From an uncultured Caryophanales bacterium (GTDB taxonomy: Bacteria > Bacillota_I > Bacilli_A > RFN20 > CAG-826): a stretch of DNA of 18,723 nucleotides. A model generated the notes under the pieces. The model saw only the letters and a list, made by a program, of their open reading frames with translations. It did not search any database and was not told the origin of the DNA. The translations under genes were made by a program, and so were the position numbers. The first letter of the stretch is position 1, and each line of letters starts with the position of its first letter. Positions 14,001-18,723 of the stretch are shown here, one piece after another. The stretch spans positions 1-18,723 of the forward strand of contig CAMGZN010000009.1 in the NCBI GenBank assembly GCA_946183335.1. Reading direction: 5' to 3'.

Positions 14001-15177
14001 TGCTAGCGGCGCCAAAGCCAGTAACATTGTCATCACTTTTAGCAACAATACATGGAACTTCAATATGTTCGATGACTTGGTAACGTGGATCACCACAGTT
14101 ATAAGTCATTTTGTATGTTGGATGATTATCTCCAACACTAATCTTTTGAATTGGACTATCTGGATCATCTTCAAAATGCCATTGAGCCTCTTCTAATGGA
14201 GTAAACATACTCGCCGCAGTTGATAATGGATCACCATAGTACGCAGCAAGATGCGGAACTTGATATCCAGGTTCTAATCTTGGATCACCACGAACAATCG
14301 TGAAGTCCGCGGTCGTATGTGTATCATTATGATCGGCATCACCTGTTCGGATAACTGGATATGAACGTTTACCAAGACTATTAAATTGATAGTTATCTAA
14401 TTCATCATCTAAATCCCATTCATAACCTTGAGGAAGAGTGAACTCTTCACCAGTCAAATCGAGTCCGCTTCTAAAGAGAATATCTCCAAGATGGACGATT
14501 TGTGCTGGATAGTTAGCTTTGCTAATCGTGTAGGCTGGAGAAACTTTGTTTTCTGGAAGTTTGTAGTTTACATTATCAAGCGAAGTTGCTTCATAATGGA
14601 AACTTCCAGCATGAACATTATCTTCACCGCTCTTCAGCGCGGAAGCAACATTCACAGTGTCTCCAGCAACAACTCCAGAAGCAATCACGGATGGAACCTT
14701 TGCTTCCTCGTTATAGACGAGATTTTCTGGTGCGCCCCAAACAAGTCCGACTTCTTTTTGAGAAATAACGAAATTCTTGTTACTTGACGCGGCCTTGTAT
14801 GTTGCATCTGCTTCTAATGAAGCATGCACAACATAGCTTCCAGCATTCTTTGGTGCGGCACTAAATGGTTCAGACGACTCATTTTGGACACTATAAGTAA
14901 TAACTGGGGTTCTTCCGCTTGTTGCAGAGGCTGTGACGCTGATTGCTTGACCGTCGTATACTTTGTCCACGACCGTCAATGTAATCGCGTCATCACTTAG
15001 TTGTGGGCCAACATCTGGTGTTGAAGTAGATGCACCGCCATCTGGTGCACTAGTTGTTTGCCCACTTGTAGGAGGATTGTTACTATTAACCCCCCCCTCA
15101 TCATCACTACTTGAGCATGCAGCAAAAATAAGGCTAGACGCCACAAGAAGGACGATGGTCCTAATTGTTTTCTTCAT
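11038..15177 (-). CDS. Large MBG-repeat surface lipoprotein
   Basis: This protein is 1379 residues from the chosen start. A signal sequence ends in the lipobox IFAAC (C21), followed by a Ser/Thr/Pro/Gly linker to about residue 60. MBG-type beta domains then appear, marked by YDG or YNE motifs and a conserved NAGSY/NVGDY turn: about 63-139, 140-220 and 385-464, with further diverged copies (KSYDG, IVYDG) in the middle of the protein. The last 430 residues or so are rich in Tyr, Trp, Asp and Glu, with repeated strand-like units I do not recognise. The start at 15177 has GGGAGGAGA upstream; a longer frame from a GTG at 15225 would run through the probable -10 box. Predicted role: an adhesin or other surface structural protein. 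A G8 tract lies at codons 27-30. Confidence 0.88.
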   Translation of the reverse strand: MKKTIRTIVLLVASSLIFAACSSSDDEGGVNSNNPPTSGQTTSAPDGGASTSTPDVGPQLSDDAITLTVVDKVYDGQAISVTASATSGRTPVITYSVQNESSEPFSAAPKNAGSYVVHASLEADATYKAASSNKNFVISQKEVGLVWGAPENLVYNEEAKVPSVIASGVVAGDTVNVASALKSGEDNVHAGSFHYEATSLDNVNYKLPENKVSPAYTISKANYPAQIVHLGDILFRSGLDLTGEEFTLPQGYEWDLDDELDNYQFNSLGKRSYPVIRTGDADHNDTHTTADFTIVRGDPRLEPGYQVPHLAAYYGDPLSTAASMFTPLEEAQWHFEDDPDSPIQKISVGDNHPTYKMTYNCGDPRYQVIEHIEVPCIVAKSDDNVTGFGAASKVYDGEPFEPIAPTLNEDAEVTYEYYLQSDVDQENPLGSAPVNVGDYTVVAETGETDHYNTDAVGADFSILKAVGEISFKSNFEKVYANHSAYWTLDERDYINYNGTIDSINVTVRYSTDIDFTSWNSGKPDHEGVFYVEVTGKDPNFTECKVVEQIVLGATKSTYDKQLLSWSNRNNFNKSYDGVTSGTPTLSYNGDAIDGSIITTEFKLESASDWTAYTDQVLNAGTYNFRFILAETESYHSGLFYFNTEITKVDPSTHQAISDYELPSFSGVHYGQTLHDLCDSGHDYATTTAGKWFFEEELDTYVGNAGERTHLMHYEPDDSVNFLQVGPLNININIAKATALQGRPTNLEYPISTKLSNIPLPPEYTWVNPNAYTYNGAIGWHSYDAKCNPSDNIDCAANTSVQISVYGTKGSRFGSLYSKWQNGEWTAPINIVYDGEPITYKVDYNGGHSSDGMTNYDLSLAYGPFQQAPYLVEFKQAGESDINYTTLAPSEPGNYVVRLTVDENEMYLGVVYEGQFSIVYREPDFRYVDYVSNKTYQIYVEGHNDNQAWGRVDVFNYSDKSVEQLREYNPDEVLAMYEFAQYDSFLDTRLLTCVDTTEYKPQIQFTAEYVIDKYVLTPVGEMSVQYVSEYPSTDTSGSEPVEMMQTYLFFTVDGLKYDHLCGYGFNGKLEDYDPTDLSINGLDTDFLWYEEEGYIFTHAVGSSWLYIYEIGQNNFVTYFDPSDHIGEDYVYRPTAFLGILFEINGQLYVSFTDGESDPSAMDTYDYYYTCPCGFYEVQEDEDTLNVFHYFVAEDGHYYWIINDHQMTAQYEIDEYTDYSVVNTNGFVFYQMTYPAHIEAKIWIEDHDEYFESATYDEESKTWTCVYEMYDGSKWNMMFQIDPENDAQVYQVFGNLVVSGYTIWIDKVNPDDPNTWVEYKTYLYVYDSGTIVSFANEAPENPATDPYTYFDFGTYDEETHILTMYGDQYLYENGVFTYIES
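15090..15097 (-). repeat. Eight-G homopolymer within the lipoprotein coding region
   Basis: Eight consecutive C on the plus strand read as G8 in the gene, covering E27-G-G-V30, nine codons or fewer after the lipidated cysteine. Gain or loss of one G would shift the frame and leave only a short secreted peptide. Such tracts are known slip sites for on/off switching of surface proteins. Here switching is inferred, not shown. Confidence 0.9.
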
Positions 15178-15181
15178 ATAA

Positions 15182-15190
15182 TCTCCTCCC
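15182..15190 (-). promoter_or_regulatory. Ribosome site that fixes the start of the large lipoprotein
   Basis: GGGAGGAGA lies 4 nt before the ATG at 15177. It supports the signal-peptide start MKKTIRT over the upstream GTG. Confidence 0.75.
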
Positions 15191-15206
15191 GTAAAAGAGA
15201 TTTTAC
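15191..15206. promoter_or_regulatory. Leader hairpin next to the ribosome site
   Basis: GTAAAA-GAGA-TTTTAC is a perfect 6-bp stem with a 4-nt loop, touching the ribosome site of the large lipoprotein gene. It may tune translation or stabilise the message. Confidence 0.4.
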
Positions 15207-15216
15207 TTATGTTAAT

Positions 15217-15222
15217 ATTATA
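15217..15222 (-). promoter_or_regulatory. Probable -10 box of the large lipoprotein gene
   Basis: There is a perfect TATAAT on the minus strand 40 nt before the start codon. No good -35 is found at 16-18 nt, so the promoter would be weak or need an activator. A transcript from here would start after the GTG at 15225, which excludes that longer start. Confidence 0.45.
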
Positions 15223-15278
15223 CACTTATATATACGCATATCGTTAGTAATGAAGAAAAACAATTAAGAACAAATAAG

Positions 15279-15328
15279 AAAAATCCCAGCAATTCTTGGA
15301 TAAACACCACTTTTGCTTTGATTTTTTT
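15279..15328 (-). terminator. Intrinsic terminator of the ORF6N gene (family copy D)
   Basis: The TAA stop of the ORF6N gene lies inside the A/T tract of this element. The outer pairing is AAAAATC and GCAA (plus strand 15280-15294) with TTGC and GATTTTT, around a mismatched triplet. The core CCAGCAATTC is identical to copies B and C. The T run follows on the minus strand. Confidence 0.6.
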
Positions 15329-16241
15329 ATTTAATGGAATCGATAATCGATTGAATGATTTTTTGACTTTCAATTTGAGTCATGACGATGGTTTTATTTC
15401 CGAGATAATTCAGTGATGTGCCTAGGGAGTAACATTCTGTTTGGTCAATGATTAAGAAACGGTCATGGACGTCATCATTATTGATAACTTTAATTGATCC
15501 ATATTGTGATGAATAACGCTCCACATCAGTGTCTGTTAGTTTCGCGTTACTACTTTTAACAACAAGTAGTTCAATCTCTTTCTTTTTAGATTTAAAGAAG
15601 GAAAGAGCTTTTTCATCACAATATGGGTCAATTAAGAGAATCGAGGTTTGAGCCTTGTTTATGAGTTTAATAATAAAATCATAGGCATCAAAGAATTCTC
15701 CTTTAAAAAAGATGTTTTCTTTAGGGATTTCAACGTGTTCAATCTTTTTAAAGACGAGATCAAACTTTTCATTAGTTTCGTCTTCGAACCTAATTTGGCG
15801 ATTTTGAATGGTTGATAGCGATTCTAATAAATGTCCGTTACTTAATAAAAAATGACGCATCTCAACGAATTGACGCACAATCTTTACACTGGCTTCAGCG
15901 GCAATCTTGCTTTTAATCACGCCTGCGAGAGCGATGATTCCGTGTTCGGTATAAACATATGGAGGATATCTTCGCCCTCCATAACTTGAGGTGACTTTTT
16001 GGCACCTCAAGTTTTTAAATTCTAAAGAATTTAGTTTAAAACAAAACTCTTCCGGAAATCTAATTTTATTCCTTTGCATTTGCCTATTTAAGTACTTTGT
16101 TTCGACATTAAAGTAGAAAGCCACATCACTATCGAGCATAACTTGCTTACCACGGATGTTATAGATTTGGTTTTCAATAATTGTTTCGGAAAGAATATTT
16201 GTTGATGGAAGTAATTCCTCTTTATTATCTTTGGTGTTCAT
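15327..16241 (-). CDS. ORF6N-domain DNA-binding protein with a PLD-like C-terminal domain
   Basis: This is a 304-residue protein. Residues about 20-130 match the ORF6N domain (IYNIRGKQVMLDSDVA, RFPEEFCFKL, YVYTEHGIIALAGVI). It is a DNA-binding module related to KilA-N and typical of phage and mobile-element regulators. A short helical linker leads to a C-terminal domain (about 180-300) with LLIDPYCDE and HDRFLIID (H259, D266). It resembles the phospholipase-D-like half domain often fused to ORF6N; only one H-x-x-x-x-x-x-D motif is present, so catalysis is uncertain. The ribosome site AAGGAGGTG is 8 nt before the ATG. The gene stands alone with its own terminator. It could be a domesticated phage regulator or part of a defence or mobile module. 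Confidence 0.88.
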   Translation of the reverse strand: MNTKDNKEELLPSTNILSETIIENQIYNIRGKQVMLDSDVAFYFNVETKYLNRQMQRNKIRFPEEFCFKLNSLEFKNLRCQKVTSSYGGRRYPPYVYTEHGIIALAGVIKSKIAAEASVKIVRQFVEMRHFLLSNGHLLESLSTIQNRQIRFEDETNEKFDLVFKKIEHVEIPKENIFFKGEFFDAYDFIIKLINKAQTSILLIDPYCDEKALSFFKSKKKEIELLVVKSSNAKLTDTDVERYSSQYGSIKVINNDDVHDRFLIIDQTECYSLGTSLNYLGNKTIVMTQIESQKIIQSIIDSIK

Positions 16242-16271
16242 ACAAACACCTCCTTATATTTCTTAATGCGT

Positions 16272-16308
16272 AAAAAAAGACCAAAAGTGTTCAAACCATT
16301 GGTCTTTT
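16272..16308 (-). terminator. Intrinsic terminator or attenuator just before the ORF6N gene
   Basis: AAAAGACCAA and TTGGTCTTTT form a perfect 10-bp stem with a 14-nt loop, followed by more T on the minus strand (T7 in all, ending at 16272). It lies 179 nt beyond the DUF2779 stop but only 30 nt before the ORF6N start. No room remains for a promoter after it, so either it stops DUF2779 transcripts with leakage into ORF6N, or it works as an attenuator for ORF6N. The A tract on the other side could also make it active on the plus strand. Confidence 0.75.
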
Positions 16309-16378
16309 ATCTATGATAAACTTTTTTTCTAGTGGGACAAATAAGGGATTTTGTAAAACCTTTTTGACATCGCAAAAT

Positions 16379-16431
16379 TAAATTACATTGTAATTTACAA
16401 ACTTGAAGTTGCAAAATGTGACTTCAAGTTT
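16379..16431 (-). promoter_or_regulatory. Palindrome-covered candidate promoter for the ORF6N gene
   Basis: On the minus strand TTGCAA (16409-16414) and TACAAT (16387-16392) are 16 nt apart. A 19-bp palindrome (arms TAAATTACA/TGTAATTTA, 16379-16397) covers the -10. A hairpin with perfect 11-bp arms (AAACTTGAAGT, 16399-16409 and 16421-16431) overlaps the -35. The hairpin is also 56 nt beyond the DUF2779 stop and could help end that transcript. The use as an operator is inference. Confidence 0.4.
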
Positions 16432-16439
16432 TTATATTT

Positions 16440-16477
16440 AAATCATTGATTTAATTATTTAAAGGTCACAAAATGTG
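16440..16477. repeat. Two further short palindromes between DUF2779 and ORF6N genes
   Basis: AAATCA-T-TGATTT occupies 16440-16452 and CACA-AAA-TGTG occupies 16467-16477. With the two at 16379-16431 they make four inverted repeats in 100 bp. The string CAAAATGTG occurs twice (16412-16420 and 16469-16477). They are possibly protein-binding sites. Confidence 0.4.
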
Positions 16478-16486
16478 TTCATTAAT

Positions 16487-18577
16487 TTATTTAATTGAAG
16501 CGTCTAGCTTTAAATTACCTAAATAAACATTCTTAATAATGTCGTAGATAATCACAGTTCCCCAGGAGTCAATCTTACAGTATGCCAGAGCTTCCCCGAG
16601 GAGATCTTTTGTTTTAAGTTTTGGGTTTTCTTCTCCAAGATGACTTCTCACAAGGAGAGATTTATAAAGGTCTAAACAGATGCCTCCGTTATAGACTAAG
16701 CACTTATCGCCTTTGTGATAGTCTAGTGAATAAGCAAGATCAAATGGAAGACGTTCTTTATAGAACTTTTTCACATCCTCATCATCCGCGAGAGTTGGTT
16801 GAACGACCTTTAATGAACCACGTCCATTGAAGTCACGACAATACATGCCTCCGGATGTGAAAAAGTCCAGCAAATCCACCACATTTTCATTAAAATTGCG
16901 GACAAAACATGACAATTTTGGATCAGCTAATGTTGCAAAATCTTCGCAGAATTCTTTCATTCTAGTCTTCTCAAAATTCTTGTTGAAAACGACGACTCGA
17001 TAGTTCTTCGCCATTGGATCAATGCCGAATTCTTCAAGCTGGGATTTTAATGTTTGATAAAGCATGATTGATGGGTTTTCGTATTTAGTTTCGTCTGGGT
17101 TAGCGATGAATTCGTAATGTTTACAATCTCCACCACAACCTTTTTCAAAATTGTGTTGCCCGAGGTCATATCCTTTTTTAACAATGTGCATCGAATATTG
17201 GGAGACAACTTGTTTCCATGGACCAACATGTTCAACTAATGGAATTGGATATTGGAATGATTCAAAATCAAAGAAAAGTAAGTAATCAATAGAATCGTTC
17301 ATGTAATCTTTTTTGAGAATTTCCTCAATCTTTTTCATATCGAGAAGATACTTTTCTTTGATTTTTCCTTTTTGATATTGAATCTGGGAGTAGACGTTGC
17401 TTCGGTCTCCGTTAGGTTTAAATTCAGAGAACTTATATAGTTCTGGATTAATATCCGAGATCTTTTCTATTCCATCTTTGATTACACTTTCTGTTTTTCC
17501 GTGGTAGCCGCCATAAGCTCCCCAGTTGGATAATTTAAAGACGGAGTTTTCACCTTCTGCCTCTGGACCAAAACACATCGAGATAAATGGACAAGCCGGT
17601 CCTTTCCTACATAAGTAGGACATCTGAGGAATTACTTTAGTTTTCTTCTCAATTTCGTGAATCTTATGAATAATTCCCTCAATTGATTCTTCTTCTTTCT
17701 CTTCTTCCGATAAAGAATCATCAATGTAGGCATCCGAATCAAAATATTCTCTTAAAGAAATTGTTCCATCCTTCAGGTTGATGATGTCTTTTCGGATAAA
17801 AAGATTCTCTAATTCATCACCGCTTACTGGATAGGCGTGTTTCTTTAATTCATAATCTCGATTCGTAAACATATAGAAAAGACTTCTGATGTTTGGGTGA
17901 ACCTTGAGATAAATGTGATACTGGAACAACAAGTCGTAAAGATATTTGTCTTTGATCCCCGTATCGATTTCTGGTTTACCTTTTGGATGTTTGAAAACAT
18001 CATTAGTGCCTTTCACTTCAACGATATCAAATGATCCATCATCGTTCTTAATGAGAACGTCAAATCGAGCGCGCAGGTCATTGAGCTCAATTTGTCCCTC
18101 AAAGATGACTTTGACGGATGGATCACTTAAAAACTTATTCGTGAGATGAACCACTGCTGATTGATTCATGAAGTCGTTTCCGTCTTCATCAACGTCACAT
18201 CTTCGACAGTTTTCTTTTCCATATTTATTTTCAAAGTATGTGCGTGAAAGCTTAGAGACAATTTGGTCATCATTATATTTTTCAATTAACTGTTCAACGG
18301 CGTTTTTAGGGAGATTTCGTTCGTATTTCTTAATTATTTTTGTTAAATGAGGATAGTCACGAAGAATTTCTGGAAGGTTGAATCCTTCATCGTCGTCTCC
18401 TCCAGAAACCTCTTTTTCTTCTTCCGCGAGTTCAAGATATTTCTTTCGACTATCGATGGAATTTTGGAGAAGTTGAACTAATGTCTTATCTTCAAGTTCC
18501 ATCTTCACAAGATAAGGACATTTTTTCGACACAAAGTCTTTAATAACTGTTTTCGTGATCATAACTTTATTGTACAT
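16487..18577 (-). CDS. DUF2779-type predicted dual nuclease (RecB/Cas4-like plus DEDD-like)
   Basis: This is a 696-residue protein. The N-terminal half carries RecB-family nuclease motifs: H144, D173, E187-V-K189, and Q219-x3-Y223 as in Cas4 and AddB. It also has four cysteines placed like the Cas4/AddB iron-sulphur site: C20 near the start and C323-x5-C329-x5-C335 after the nuclease motifs. An acidic linker lies at about 285-300. The C-terminal half opens with FFDFESFQYPIP (D437, E439), followed by a VVVFNKNFE segment near 528, VVDLLDFF near 566 and CKID near 667. This matches the DUF2779 pattern and a DEDD/RNase-H-like exonuclease fold. No ribosome site precedes the ATG; an internal ATG at codon 6 also lacks one. 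The biological role of DUF2779 is not established; DNA processing, mobile-element biology or defence are possible. Confidence 0.85.
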   Translation of the reverse strand: MYNKVMITKTVIKDFVSKKCPYLVKMELEDKTLVQLLQNSIDSRKKYLELAEEEKEVSGGDDDEGFNLPEILRDYPHLTKIIKKYERNLPKNAVEQLIEKYNDDQIVSKLSRTYFENKYGKENCRRCDVDEDGNDFMNQSAVVHLTNKFLSDPSVKVIFEGQIELNDLRARFDVLIKNDDGSFDIVEVKGTNDVFKHPKGKPEIDTGIKDKYLYDLLFQYHIYLKVHPNIRSLFYMFTNRDYELKKHAYPVSGDELENLFIRKDIINLKDGTISLREYFDSDAYIDDSLSEEEKEEESIEGIIHKIHEIEKKTKVIPQMSYLCRKGPACPFISMCFGPEAEGENSVFKLSNWGAYGGYHGKTESVIKDGIEKISDINPELYKFSEFKPNGDRSNVYSQIQYQKGKIKEKYLLDMKKIEEILKKDYMNDSIDYLLFFDFESFQYPIPLVEHVGPWKQVVSQYSMHIVKKGYDLGQHNFEKGCGGDCKHYEFIANPDETKYENPSIMLYQTLKSQLEEFGIDPMAKNYRVVVFNKNFEKTRMKEFCEDFATLADPKLSCFVRNFNENVVDLLDFFTSGGMYCRDFNGRGSLKVVQPTLADDEDVKKFYKERLPFDLAYSLDYHKGDKCLVYNGGICLDLYKSLLVRSHLGEENPKLKTKDLLGEALAYCKIDSWGTVIIYDIIKNVYLGNLKLDASIK

Positions 18578-18597
18578 GTTTTCTAGCTTGAGAAAAC
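18578..18597. promoter_or_regulatory. Hairpin directly abutting the DUF2779 start codon
   Basis: GTTTTCT and AGAAAAC form a perfect 7-bp stem with a 6-nt loop ending one base before the ATG, where a ribosome site would be expected and none is found. It may hold the start region closed. Confidence 0.45.
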
Positions 18598-18608
18598 AAG
18601 AAAAAATA

Positions 18609-18630
18609 AAGTTTAATAATTATTAAACTT
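18609..18630. promoter_or_regulatory. Perfect 22-bp palindrome in the DUF2779 leader
   Basis: The half-site AAGTTTAATAA and its reverse complement abut with no gap. On the minus strand it is followed by TATTTTTT, so as RNA it could be a weak attenuator. As DNA it could be an operator between the candidate -10 and the gene. Confidence 0.5.
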
Positions 18631-18661
18631 ATTTCTTTTACATAAATTTATACTAATCTAG

Positions 18662-18667
18662 ATTATA
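18662..18667 (-). promoter_or_regulatory. Candidate -10 box for the DUF2779 gene
   Basis: A perfect TATAAT on the minus strand lies 84 nt before the start codon. No good -35 is seen. A second candidate, TATAAA, lies about 14 nt closer to the gene. The rest of the 146-nt stretch to the window edge holds no gene I can support. Confidence 0.35.
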
Positions 18668-18723
18668 CGAGAAAACATTACTTCGTTCTTGATGGACATA
18701 GAAGTTAATTGTTAAGTCAGTGA

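Noticed and set aside
14428..14787. Plus-strand open frame of 119 residues
   Set aside because: It is antisense to the MBG domains of the lipoprotein. No independent support was found.
15178..15225. Longer GTG start of the large lipoprotein
   Set aside because: It would put the TATAAT box inside the gene and bury the signal peptide 16 residues in.
16487..18577. DUF2779 protein as a CRISPR Cas4
   Set aside because: The motifs are Cas4-like but the protein is far longer, carries a second nuclease-like half, and no cas genes or arrays are in the window.
1..18723. Mycoplasma-type code with TGA read as Trp
   Set aside because: Trp is encoded by TGG throughout, and a TGA closes the 124-residue protein gene at a sensible place.

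Overview
The window is AT-rich and uses the standard bacterial code: TGA acts as a stop and Trp is TGG. All 11 genes I accept, one of them cut by the left edge, lie on the minus strand. Strong AGGAGG-type ribosome sites, LxxC-type lipoprotein signals and Listeria/Bacteroides-type surface repeats point to a low-GC Gram-positive lineage (Bacilli or Erysipelotrichia and relatives, probably an uncultured host-associated member). That placement is inference. I see no tRNA, rRNA, CRISPR array, transposase or phage structural gene.

In transcription order (right to left) the layout is as follows. (1) 18577-16487 encodes a DUF2779-type protein that reads as two nucleases in one chain: a RecB/Cas4-like part with four candidate Fe-S cysteines and a DEDD-exonuclease-like part. 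It is preceded by a palindrome-rich leader. (2) 16241-15327 encodes an ORF6N-domain protein with a PLD-like tail, preceded by overlapping palindromes and an intrinsic terminator only about 30 nt before its start. (3) 15177-11038 encodes a 1379-residue lipoprotein with MBG-like repeats and a run of eight G just after its lipobox. (4) 10883-4412 is a tight five-gene unit: an SPFH protein with two zinc ribbons, a four-helix membrane protein, a YidD-family protein, a zinc-ribbon/beta-propeller protein, and a zinc-ribbon/one-helix/InlB-repeat protein. It has a candidate promoter with an inverted repeat over the -35. (5) 4099-995 holds a small zinc-ribbon membrane protein, a membrane-anchored XRE regulator with a zinc-binding module, and a lipoprotein. 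(6) 861-1 holds a zinc-ribbon protein and a partial unknown protein.

The most interesting part is region 4 with its neighbours. Six of the 11 proteins carry a CxxC zinc-ribbon module, and most of these are tied to the membrane or to an SPFH scaffold. The SPFH plus membrane-protein pair recalls the YdjG/YdjH/YdjI module of Bacillus subtilis, which links PspA to the membrane. Here, however, there is no PspA and the partners are YidD, a predicted cytosolic propeller and a surface-exposed repeat protein. I propose an envelope-associated complex, possibly for stress sensing or surface-protein insertion. That function is inference.

Four related terminators of about 50 bp close four of the transcription units. 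A near-perfect 22-bp inverted repeat lies just upstream of the membrane XRE regulator gene.
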